Below, piece after piece: positions 51,562-58,565 of a stretch of DNA of 64,000 nucleotides (positions are counted from its first letter, which is position 1; every line of letters starts with the position of its first letter). The position numbers and the translations under genes are program-made. Location of the stretch: NCBI GenBank assembly GCA_024274705.1, contig JAJSAL010000141.1:1-64000 (forward strand). The letters run 5' to 3'. The DNA comes from Spirochaetota bacterium. GTDB lineage: Bacteria; Spirochaetota; Spirochaetia; SPDA01; JAJSAL01. The notes under the pieces are model-generated. The model was not told where the DNA came from and made no database searches. It saw only the letters and a program-made list of their open reading frames with translations.

Positions 51562-53355
51562 ATGAATGCAAAGGGCAGAAATATTATTATTACCCGAATA
51601 TTAACACTTATTTCGGTCATGGTTACCATTATTGTTTTCCTTCTGGTTATTATTTTCGCCTTGTTTTCATCGATGGACGGTCTCGCAAATGCTATCGATA
51701 AATCAGGAAGTGAAAGGATGAGAACAATCTTATTAGGGTATTATGCATCTTCCTTTATCGATGCCGCGGGAAAAAATGAAAAAGAAAGACAAGGCGTACT
51801 AAAAGAGAATATCGAAAGGGAAATGGAAACCTATGAGAAATTCCTCATGGGTCTTAAGAATGGGAATGATGAGCTGGGGCTGATGCCGACGAAAGACGAC
51901 GGTATTCTTGCTCTGATAAACGAGTGGGAAAAAGAATGGGAAACATACAGGACGTCGATCGAGACGATCATACAACCCGGCGCTTCCCTGAGCCGGATGG
52001 AATCTCAACGACCGCTCATCGAAGTAACAAAGGCGGTGGAATTAAAAAACACTGCCCACGAAGTTGTCATCGCGTATACTACGCAATCAAATGCCATGCT
52101 TAACAGGATTAAACTGGTATTGTTCATACTTATCGGTGTCGTAATCGTCGTAGCACTGGTTATCAGCTTTTTCATCAGTAAAACCTTGAAACCGATCAAA
52201 GAATTACTTGCAGTGTTACACAGGCTTGCAAAGAAGGATCTTACCGTACGGTCACATCTAAAAACGAAAGATGAAATCGGACAGATAGGAAAAGCGGTTG
52301 ATGAAATGTCTCTCTCCTTTGACACATTCATCGGGGAGATCAGGAATACTTCCGACGCTGTTGACAGGTCCAACGAGGATTTATCCGCTTCGGTGGAAGA
52401 ATCCGGAGCTGCCGTTCGTGAAATGGTCGCTTCCATTGAAAGTGTAAACACAAGCCTGGAGCAGCAGAAGAAGGCAGTGGATGTAAGTGCCGAATCCGTA
52501 GATACCATGATACATTTGACCGGAGAAATCACATAGAATATAGCAATTCAGGCGGATACTATCCGCGAGAGTTCGGCGAACATCGAGGAAATGGTGAGTT
52601 CCATAAAATCGGTGGGGAACAGCGTTGAATCGGCAAAAAAGCTGACTGAAGAATTGTCGTAAGCGGCACATTCCGGCGGGAAAAAAATAAAAGCTACTAT
52701 TGAAGCCATCGGGACAATAAACAGCGCTTCCATGAGAATACAGGAGGCGGTTACCGGAATTGCAGGAATAGCCGCAACAACAAACCTCCTCTCAATGAAT
52801 GCTTCAATCGAAGCGGCACACGCGGGAGATGCCGGCCGGGGTTTCGCTGTTGTAGCGAAGGAAATCGGAAAACTGGCTACAGACTCAGCGGGAGAGGCCA
52901 AAAAAATCAAGAACATCGTCGATGAAGCTGTGAGTATGATTAAACATGGGATGAATTTATCTTCCGAAGCAGGAGATGCTTTTGATACAATCCTTGAAGA
53001 TATCAACAGGAATGTAACCTTCGTGGCTATGATAGCCCAGGCGATGCACGAACAAAACTCCGGGGCCCAGGATATACTTGTCTCGATCGAACGCATGGTA
53101 CAATTATCAGAAAGGATACTCGAGATCAGCAAGGAAGAAGATGAAAAAAGCAGGTTGACCCTGGAATCAATCAGGCAAATGGAAATGTTATCCCTGGAAA
53201 TACTGAATGCGTCAAATGAACAAAAAGTGGGGGGAACCGAACTACTGTATGCGCTCAAACTGCTTCAGGATGTAACGGAAAGAAACCAGAACACTGTCCG
53301 GGACCTGAATACAAAAATAGAGCAATTCAAGGTTTCTGATGAGGGCGGTTCTTAA
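51562..53355 (+). pseudogene. Methyl-accepting chemotaxis protein interrupted by two in-frame stops (TAG, TAA)
   Basis: A 598-codon chemoreceptor frame with TAG at codon 325 (52534-52536) and TAA at codon 367 (52660-52662), and no frameshift. The ATG has AGGAG at seven bases. Order: helix 1 (about 10-35), a periplasmic region resembling the PilJ/NIT-type helical sensor, helix 2 near 185-207 (LVLFILIGVVIVVALVISFF), HAMP to about 265, then the signalling domain with NLLSMNASIEAAHAGDAGRG and FAVVAKEIGKLATDS. Both stops fall in the first methylation helix, before the tip, so the truncated product (324 residues) would have no CheA-binding end. Flanking sequence is still well conserved, so the changes look recent. 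Confidence 0.85.
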
Positions 53356-53884
53356 CCAGCAGGTTCCGTAAAAACTCAATATCAGCATAATCCGATGGCG
53401 ACTTCTCAGAACGACGCTCTTTCAGATAGAGTAGATCCTCTGCCGATGCTACGGAAATGGTGACCGCGTCCAGCTCAATTGCCTGGGCACTCTTGTAGAG
53501 TCTGGAAAATGGAATGCTGATATCATAGAGAAAATCAACCTCAGAATTGATGTCGACAGAAGAAACAGGCATTTCCTGCGAAGAAACCGGGTCCGGGAAA
53601 GAAAAGAAACTCATTGATCCGGGACGTTCGGAAGTAACCCATTCGGAGGCTTCCCCTCCGGTTTGGCACAGGCGAACTGTTTCATCGCCGGCAGACATGA
53701 CCAGATAAAACCCGTGTTTATACATGAAGATAATTACTTTATCCACGTCAATAGTTTTTATTGCAAGATCCATATCATGGGTAACACGGGGACTGTTGTA
53801 GATACGCATTGCCAGACCACCGATCAGAACGGCGGGGATAGATTCCTTCTTAAGTAATTTCAGTATTGCTTTTTTCGTTACCAT
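53327..53884 (-). CDS. Nucleotidyltransferase-fold protein (AbiEii/MNT-like)
   Basis: A 185-residue protein with the polymerase-beta-like fold used by minimal nucleotidyltransferases and AbiEii toxins: LIGGLAMRIYNSPRVTHDMD holds the GG loop and the Asp-x-Asp metal site, and DINSEVDFLYDI supplies the third acidic strand (VDFL). ASAEDLLYLKERRSEKSPSD followed by YADIEFLR is the helix seen in many genomic-island nucleotidyltransferases (SAEDLI.LK..A.R..D..DI). A 64-residue gene overlaps its start, giving a two-gene pair like toxin-antitoxin modules. Its 3' end overlaps the chemoreceptor by 29 bases. Confidence 0.78.
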   Translation of the reverse strand: MVTKKAILKLLKKESIPAVLIGGLAMRIYNSPRVTHDMDLAIKTIDVDKVIIFMYKHGFYLVMSAGDETVRLCQTGGEASEWVTSERPGSMSFFSFPDPVSSQEMPVSSVDINSEVDFLYDISIPFSRLYKSAQAIELDAVTISVASAEDLLYLKERRSEKSPSDYADIEFLRNLLVKNRPHQKP

Positions 53885-54044
53885 CTGTATTTCGGGAAAA
53901 TTTTTTCTTTAGATAAGCTATAGCATACCCGGGTACCATTTCCAGGAGTTCTTTCGATTCCTTTTCACACGAATCAATTTTATTGCCGGCAGACATCGTT
54001 TTGAGAACAGCACTTTGAAGCTTCTGCGTGTTATGTGGCTTCAT
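53850..54044 (-). CDS. Small protein upstream of the nucleotidyltransferase (possible antitoxin or partner)
   Basis: A 64-residue protein, mostly helical and basic at the end: LQSAVLKTMSAGNKIDSCEK, then LLEMVPGYAIAYLKKKFSR. No domain recognised. It overlaps the nucleotidyltransferase start by 35 bases in another frame, so the two are co-translated. The start has no clear ribosome site. Partners of such nucleotidyltransferases are often short helical proteins, which makes an antitoxin role possible but unproven. Confidence 0.5.
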   Translation of the reverse strand: MKPHNTQKLQSAVLKTMSAGNKIDSCEKESKELLEMVPGYAIAYLKKKFSRNTDGNEKSNTEIT

Positions 54045-54097
54045 GATGATAATAATAAAACAGGAAACGGGGATCGTCTACCTTTAAATTACAGGGT

Positions 54098-54566
54098 TTA
54101 TTCTTTTAACACCCCGATGGTAAGGAGGATATTCGCTCAGGTGCGCTTTTCACCGGTGACGATTGTAAGGGCATTGGTATGCTTCATAGCCTCCTCATAG
54201 AAAGAGAACCGTTCTATTTTCCTGAGTTTCCCGGGAAACTGCTTCTCTTTAAGGATACCCATGAACTCGTCCCAGATCGACGGATATCCCCTTTCATACC
54301 CTCCCCCCTGTTCTCCGGGATCCATCACCCCGGCGGCCTCTATCGCCAGAACCGAGGCAACTGCCTTAAGCACGTCCGTACAGGTAACGGTTCCCGGGCA
54401 CAGGTTCAGGTACACGATCTTACCGGAGGGATTATGCGCAGTAGAAGCGGGGTAATTGCCGTCTGCAATGAGCACTGTTGATCCATGTCCTGCCCCGGCA
54501 AAGTTGCTTCCGGACATCATAATCCAGAGGAAAACCCTGGGTCGGCCAGTAGAGTCCGCCGGCCAT
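54098..54566 (-). pseudogene. RbsD/FucU-family sugar mutarotase, broken by a frameshift and an in-frame TGA
   Basis: From an ATG at 54566 the frame reads PLDYDVRKQL and then loses sense. A one-base shift in the run at 54500-54502 restores AGAGHGSTVLIADGNYPAST, the mutarotase core with its catalytic histidine (GHG). It continues through YLNLCPGTVTCTDVLKAVAS and KIERFSFYEEAMKHTNALTI to VTGEKRT. There a TGA (54137-54139) intervenes before ANILLTIGV, the last strand that in FucU reads GNILLKKGV; the true end would be the TAA at 54098. With two lesions this copy is dead or nearly so. It would have interconverted pyranose and furanose or anomeric forms of a sugar. Confidence 0.75.
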
Positions 54567-54701
54567 GACTGCTATCCCTTTCGGCAGTTTCCCGGTCTCA
54601 ATTGTTTTCCATGCAGGAAGGAACATGCTACTGGTCGGTGTTGTTATTTCTTCATCGAGCCGTGGATAGTGGTTTACTCTCAGACCTTGTTGGTACCAAT
54701 T
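54567..54701 (-). other. Open stretch between the broken mutarotase and the insertion sequence
   Basis: The minus strand is open in one frame here (GLRVNHYPRLDEEITTPTSS, then FLPAWKTIETGKLPKGIAV) and continues into the mutarotase frame. It looks coding but has no start: its apparent first codon lies inside the insertion sequence end. It may be the tail of a gene cut by the insertion. No family recognised. Confidence 0.3.
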
Positions 54702-54718
54702 CAGGCTGTCCGGCAACC
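54702..54718. repeat. Left terminal inverted repeat of the insertion sequence
   Basis: CAGGCTGTCCGGCAACC, inverted copy of 55387-55403 with one mismatch at the outermost base; preceded by AATT. Confidence 0.8.
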
Positions 54719-54870
54719 ACTTTTAAGAAAACCAGTATCCCAGAACAATCCAAAATGATAAAGTTATTTGAATGAAGCTCGGTCGATTGTCACTAACCAT
54801 CCAGTTCTTTTCAAGACCGCTTTGTAAGCTTTTAAATAAAGCCCTATAGAATCCCGTTTATTACTTTTTC

Positions 54871-55311
54871 TCATACCCCGGCCCATGCAAGAATCTCTTT
54901 TTCTCTATGCTTAATCATCAACGCCAGATTTGTCGCAATCCTCATAAGCACAAATTCAGCCGAAGCTTTTTTGAATCCCCGCAGATGGTGTTGTATCCAT
55001 CCTTTGTTTTTCTGATCGTCACCATGAACAGGTTCGATGATGCCCTGCCTTTTCATATAGATTTCCCGTCCTTCTTCAGTTCTCAATTTATCTCGCATAA
55101 TGTCACGATAGGGCGTTCTACTATCGATACTAATATTCCGTTTTTTTCCAGTGGTACACCGGTCTTTTACAGCGCAGCCGGCATCTTTTACATCCGGAAA
55201 ACTACCAAGTTGCCGCATACGGGCTTTTTCCATAGCTTCCTTCATTTCATCAGTTATCGTGAATAGTTCATGATCGATAGCACTTCTACGTTCCGCTTGT
55301 GTTACTGACAT
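54871..55311 (-). pseudogene. Transposase fragment (N-terminal start joined to C-terminal catalytic end)
   Basis: 146 codons with a strong ribosome site (GGGAGGGG) before the ATG. The first 20 residues (SVTQAERRSAIDHELFTI) look like a genuine transposase start. From CAVKDRCTTGKKRNI on, the sequence is the end of IS1182-type DDE transposases: a zinc-binding-like Cys-x5-Cys, RTPYRDIMRDKLRTEEGREI, then YMKRQGIIEPVHGDDQKNKG with the catalytic Glu region, and FKKASAEFVLMRIATNLALM. Several hundred residues in between, including the DDE aspartates, are missing, so it is inactive. A short in-frame join suggests a single internal deletion. Confidence 0.75.
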
Positions 55312-55386
55312 ATTCCCCTCCCAAGAAAAAAGTCAATTGAATTCTATCCCATCATGAAGAGGTTAGTCAATTAATCTCTTTTAAGA

Positions 55387-55403
55387 GGTTGCCGGACAGC
55401 CTC
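55387..55403. repeat. Right terminal inverted repeat of the insertion sequence
   Basis: GGTTGCCGGACAGCCTC, inverted copy of 54702-54718; followed by the target duplicate AATT at 55404-55407. It lies six bases before the vapC-like stop codon, so the insertion spared that gene. Confidence 0.8.
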
Positions 55404-55409
55404 AATTTC

Positions 55410-55844
55410 TTACACCAGCGGATTTCTCACAGGGAGAGCCGGGAACCGGGAAAAGTCCCTGTCTGCAGACCAGAGTTCGTCGATGCCGTGGGAAAGACAG
55501 ATAGCGGCTACCCTTGCGTAATGAACCTGGGGACCCGCGATATTCCCCACCCGGAGTAATTCCTCAAACCGCTTCCAGTATAACGTATCGAATTCACCGA
55601 TTAAATGCAGATCAGGACATTCCAGCCAGGTGTGGACCTGGAGAATTACGTGTTCCAGTGGCGTTGGCGGTTTATAAATCCGGGGATGAGTCACGATAGC
55701 TACGAATTCATGGATACATGGCCAGGGAATGGCCCACGCTTTCCCGGATTCGGCAAGTGCTGCAACCGATTCAGCTGCAGCCCTATAGAAAGATGAATCC
55801 TCCCGGTGGGAGTACACCAGGATATTCGTATCAACCGCGATCAT
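55410..55844 (-). CDS. vapC: PIN-domain toxin (VapC-like ribonuclease)
   Basis: A 144-residue PIN domain. IAVDTNILVYSHRED holds the first catalytic Asp, the middle Glu/Asp are in PCIHEFVAIVTHPRIY and ARVAAICLSHGIDELWSADR (with the third and fourth acids Asp and Asp in DELWSADRDFSRF). Such enzymes cut RNA, often tRNA or rRNA, when freed from their antitoxin. The gene overlaps the antitoxin gene by four bases. The insertion sequence sits directly after its stop. It is intact, so the toxin is probably functional. Confidence 0.92.
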   Translation of the reverse strand: MIAVDTNILVYSHREDSSFYRAAAESVAALAESGKAWAIPWPCIHEFVAIVTHPRIYKPPTPLEHVILQVHTWLECPDLHLIGEFDTLYWKRFEELLRVGNIAGPQVHYARVAAICLSHGIDELWSADRDFSRFPALPVRNPLV

Positions 55845-56089
55845 CCACCTCTGCCTTCATACACAAGGGAACGGATTGTTTCCCATTTTCCTTCCTGGAT
55901 CCCTTCACACACCCCGTTCCCTTTAAAAGGATGGTTCTCGTATCGATAACCGGAAACTTTCTGTTCCTGGTCACGAATGTACAACCTCAGTGCGGATTCT
56001 ACAACCTGGCGCATGGTTGTTCCGTTACGCCGCGCCAGATCTTTCGTCTTCTTAACAACAGCATCGCTTAATTCAATAGTTGTTTTCAC
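55841..56089 (-). CDS. vapB: Ribbon-helix-helix antitoxin (VapB-like)
   Basis: An 82-residue protein. KTTIELSDAVVKKTKDLARR and NGTTMRQVVESALRLYI form a ribbon-helix-helix DNA-binding domain; the remaining tail (GYRYENHPFKGNGVCEGIQE) would wrap the toxin. I chose the GTG at 56089: the promoter at 56096-56124 would begin transcription exactly there. A TTG at 56116 is open in frame but lies within the promoter. The product should bind its own promoter with the toxin. Confidence 0.88.
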   Translation of the reverse strand: MKTTIELSDAVVKKTKDLARRNGTTMRQVVESALRLYIRDQEQKVSGYRYENHPFKGNGVCEGIQEGKWETIRSLVYEGRGG

Positions 56090-56095
56090 CTTTTC

Positions 56096-56124
56096 AGGAT
56101 AAAATATATATGGCAATATGTCAA
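56096..56124 (-). promoter_or_regulatory. Leaderless-type promoter of the vapBC-like operon
   Basis: Minus-strand -35 box TTGACA (perfect) at 56119-56124, 17-base spacer, -10 box TATCCT at 56096-56101, then six bases before the GTG at 56089. No ribosome site. Confidence 0.6.
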
Positions 56125-56345
56125 GATAAATATGGGTGTACAGTTTTTATTGCTTGATAATTATTTACTCAACAGGAAAGCGCGATTCTTCGCGCAGGGG
56201 AGATCCCGGCAGGAGGAAGCCGGCATTACCATTCTTCTCCCGGTCCGCCGCGGCGGATACTCTTCTCTTTATTCAGATGAACAGTTATAGTATGGATATC
56301 TGTATGTCCCATGTTTTATCCCGGGTCTCCGGAAAAGAGTAATTC

Positions 56346-57041
56346 GTGGCGGTTTCGACTCTCTATCATCCCGATCTCCCGGTGCTTTCAAAGAAGGCTA
56401 CAGAACACTTTTTCAGTGTGCTTCGATCTTTTAACCCTTCATCCGGTGCTATTATAGTTGCCCTGTCCGGGGGCAGTTCTCTTCTCGGATTTTATCAATG
56501 TATTGTCGAAGATGCGGATAATCTTCCTGATCATCTATGGAAAAAACTCACCTTCTGCCTTGCCGATGAGCGGATGGTACCGAAAGACCACCGGGATTCC
56601 AATTTCCGCCTTCTGGACGAAGTGTTCTTCTCGCACCTGGCAAGGAAAGGGTGTATTACAGGAGAACAGATTCTTCCGGTTGATACGGCATCTTCTTCCC
56701 CGGCCGTAGAATATTCCCGGCTGGTTCCCGGGGTGGACATAGCGCTCCTGGGTGCGGGTCCCGATGGACACATTGCTTCCCTGTTCCCCCACCACCCCTC
56801 CATCGACAGCGAAGATCCGGGCTTTATCCTGGTGGAAGACGCACCCAAGCCTACTCCGCAACGTATCTCCATGTCCCCGACCATGGTGCGGAGGTGTTCC
56901 CGGGTATTCCTGTTCTTTATTTCTGAGAAAAAAAGAGAGGCCTATCGGAAATTTCTTGATCCCGCCCTTTCTTACAAAGATGTGCCGTGCAAACTAACAA
57001 CCCGGGCAGCGGATACCGTGATCTGTTCCACCCTTATGTAG
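56346..57041 (+). CDS. pgl: 6-phosphogluconolactonase
   Basis: A 231-residue enzyme of the DevB/SOL family hydrolysing 6-phosphogluconolactone in the oxidative pentose phosphate pathway. The sugar-phosphate loop is VALSGGSSLLGFYQCI, FCLADERMVPKDHRDSNFRL carries the Asp-Glu-Arg motif, and IALLGAGPDGHIASLFP the catalytic Gly-x-Gly-x-Asp-Gly-His. ISMSPTMVRRCSRVFLFFIS is the usual strand-helix near the end. The start is GTG. It stands alone; zwf and gnd are not adjacent. It is convergent with the D-lyxose isomerase gene. Confidence 0.92.
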   Translation: MAVSTLYHPDLPVLSKKATEHFFSVLRSFNPSSGAIIVALSGGSSLLGFYQCIVEDADNLPDHLWKKLTFCLADERMVPKDHRDSNFRLLDEVFFSHLARKGCITGEQILPVDTASSSPAVEYSRLVPGVDIALLGAGPDGHIASLFPHHPSIDSEDPGFILVEDAPKPTPQRISMSPTMVRRCSRVFLFFISEKKREAYRKFLDPALSYKDVPCKLTTRAADTVICSTLM

Positions 57042-57061
57042 ACAGAATAAACTGATCCTTT

Positions 57062-57607
57062 TTATCCTTCGATTTTCGTGAATCTGTTGATCAGCGGGTC
57101 GGTGAACAGATCCTGATCATCCGTACTGGTGGTTGAGAATTCCGATACTACCGCGCCTTTATCCCCGGAACGGAACCAGTGAAGCGTATCCGGATGCAAG
57201 GTGTACTGGTCTCCCGGGTGAAGCACGATCTCGTGAAATACTGTCAGGTAATCGGAATACCCTTCCAGCCCCTGCACCTGAGGATTCGGAACCGGTTCTC
57301 CCGGAACGTAGAGATACACCGTGCCATACCTGCACCTGAAGGTTTCTTCCTTTCCCGGGACTCCGTCTTTCGTCGGGTGCCGGTGCTCCGGGCAGGTCTG
57401 ATACGGGAAGAGGACCAGCTCTTTCGCACACACCCTTTCGGTATTCACATACACCAGTACCTGCAGACCCATTTTGTACAGATCACCGAAACCGAAATCC
57501 GCAACTTCGAGGTTTTCTTTTTCTTGTTTGGTAAGTGCTATGCCCGCTTTTTCGAAATAACCGATCGCCCGGAGCTGTGCTTTTTCAAACTCTTTTCCTG
57601 AAATCAC
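57062..57607 (-). CDS. D-lyxose isomerase
   Basis: A 181-residue cupin of the D-lyxose ketol-isomerase family (YdaE type), converting D-lyxose to D-xylulose or D-mannose to D-fructose. Metal-binding residues are in PEHRHPTKDGVPGKEETFRC (His-x-His...Glu) and LHPDTLHWFRSGDKGAVVSE (His). The start is GTG with GGAGG upstream. It is the last gene of a six-gene minus-strand sugar operon and the only step whose substrate range is reasonably known. Confidence 0.85.
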   Translation of the reverse strand: MISGKEFEKAQLRAIGYFEKAGIALTKQEKENLEVADFGFGDLYKMGLQVLVYVNTERVCAKELVLFPYQTCPEHRHPTKDGVPGKEETFRCRYGTVYLYVPGEPVPNPQVQGLEGYSDYLTVFHEIVLHPGDQYTLHPDTLHWFRSGDKGAVVSEFSTTSTDDQDLFTDPLINRFTKIEG

Positions 57608-57632
57608 TGCAATACCTCCATACCGGCGGTGA

Positions 57633-58547
57633 TCAAGTAAAAAGGGACGCTTTTTTTATACTTCCGAAGAGGTTCATCATCCGGATAACTTCTCCTGTAA
57701 TGGCTCTCCGGGCAAATACCAGCATATCCATCTCTCCGCCTTTACTGGTTACATCATTCGGATCAAGAGTATCAACTTCCCGGGACAAATAGTAACCTTT
57801 GAGTGCATCGATAAACGTACGCCGTAATATGGTGCCTACATTCACTTTTGCGATTCCCAGCTTGATTGCTTCCTTAAGGTCATGTTCATCCACGCCGGTA
57901 CCGCCGTGAAGAACCAGCGGTACCGAAACTTTTTTAGAAAGGGTTTCCACAAGATCCATATACAGACTGGATTTTTTCTGTCCTTCCAACATGTGTACAT
58001 TTCCCACAGCAATAGCCAGTGCATCAACATCGGTCTGACGGACAAAATCCTCAGCCTCATCGGGATCGGTATTCTCACCGGCGGTCATCGTATTTGTGGC
58101 CATATCCACGGCAGGAAGGAGACCGATTTCCGCTTCCACCTCAGCATCCTGGGCATGGGCAATCCCCACAAGGTATTTGTTTACTTCGATGGATTCTTCG
58201 AAAGTACAGCTTTCGTGATCATGCATGATCACATTGAATCCTGCTTTAAGGGCTTTTACCAGGAGAGGTACATTGTCGGCTTCGTTGAAGATGAATGCAA
58301 CCGGAACATTTGCGTGGGAAGCTACCGCTCTGCCGAGGCCTGCATAATAATAGATATTTTCCGTGACGATCCTGTCTTCATGGCCGATAAATCCCCCGTT
58401 GAATCCTATAATAACCGGAGATTCCATCTGTTCCGCAGCATCAATCACTCCCAGCATGGACTCCATATTCCAGGACTCAAAATACCCGACTGCGTATGCG
58501 TGCTGACGTGCGTGTGTCAGAAGTCTGCTCATTGGTACCAGTGCCAT
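57633..58547 (-). CDS. Class II aldolase-like protein with altered catalytic motif
   Basis: A 304-residue TIM barrel clearly related to class II fructose/tagatose-bisphosphate aldolases (GatY, KbaY, FbaA). Conserved parts are VEAEIGLLPA, AIAVGNVH (zinc His185), LVLHGGTGVDEHDLKEAIKL (zinc His214) and KVNVGTILRRTF. However, the HLDH motif after the second strand, which in aldolases holds the catalytic Asp and the first zinc His, here reads AFIFNEAD (residues 84-91) with Asn88 and Glu89. The IDGSHLPF motif reads HDHESCTF. It therefore may bind another metal set or catalyse a different reaction. It is separated by 18 bases from the UroD-family gene and belongs to the same operon. Confidence 0.8.
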   Translation of the reverse strand: MALVPMSRLLTHARQHAYAVGYFESWNMESMLGVIDAAEQMESPVIIGFNGGFIGHEDRIVTENIYYYAGLGRAVASHANVPVAFIFNEADNVPLLVKALKAGFNVIMHDHESCTFEESIEVNKYLVGIAHAQDAEVEAEIGLLPAVDMATNTMTAGENTDPDEAEDFVRQTDVDALAIAVGNVHMLEGQKKSSLYMDLVETLSKKVSVPLVLHGGTGVDEHDLKEAIKLGIAKVNVGTILRRTFIDALKGYYLSREVDTLDPNDVTSKGGEMDMLVFARRAITGEVIRMMNLFGSIKKASLFT

Positions 58548-58565
58548 TTATTCTCCTCCTCGCTA

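Larger units (their letters stand above)
54702..55403 (-). mobile_element. Internally deleted insertion sequence (IS1182-like) with both ends and target duplication
   Basis: Inverted ends CAGGCTGTCCGGCAACC (54702-54718) and, on the right, GGTTGCCGGACAGCCTC (55387-55403) match in 16 of 17 bases and extend weakly inwards. Each end is flanked by AATT (54698-54701 and 55404-55407), a four-base target duplication. Between them lies only a 146-codon transposase fragment, so the element is 702 bases against about 1.5 kb for intact relatives. It cannot move by itself but could be mobilised by a full copy. Confidence 0.8.

Noticed and set aside
40168-53355. Genetic code change with TAG or TAA as sense codons
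   Set aside because: TAG and TAA end clearly complete genes in the window (rpoZ ends in TAG, the MFS-HEAT gene in TAA), and only the two chemoreceptors contain them internally.
54432-54716. A 94-codon minus-strand frame starting at 54716
   Set aside because: Its start codon lies inside the inverted repeat of the insertion sequence and its end is the out-of-frame reading of the mutarotase. It is a mix of pieces, not a gene.
56180-56195. Stem GCGCGA-TTCT-TCGCGC as a terminator
   Set aside because: It is a perfect short hairpin but lies between the divergent vapB and pgl genes, with no gene ending into it and no T run.
56136-56342. A 68-codon plus-strand frame before pgl
   Set aside because: No ribosome site or family, and the region is better explained as the promoter space of pgl.
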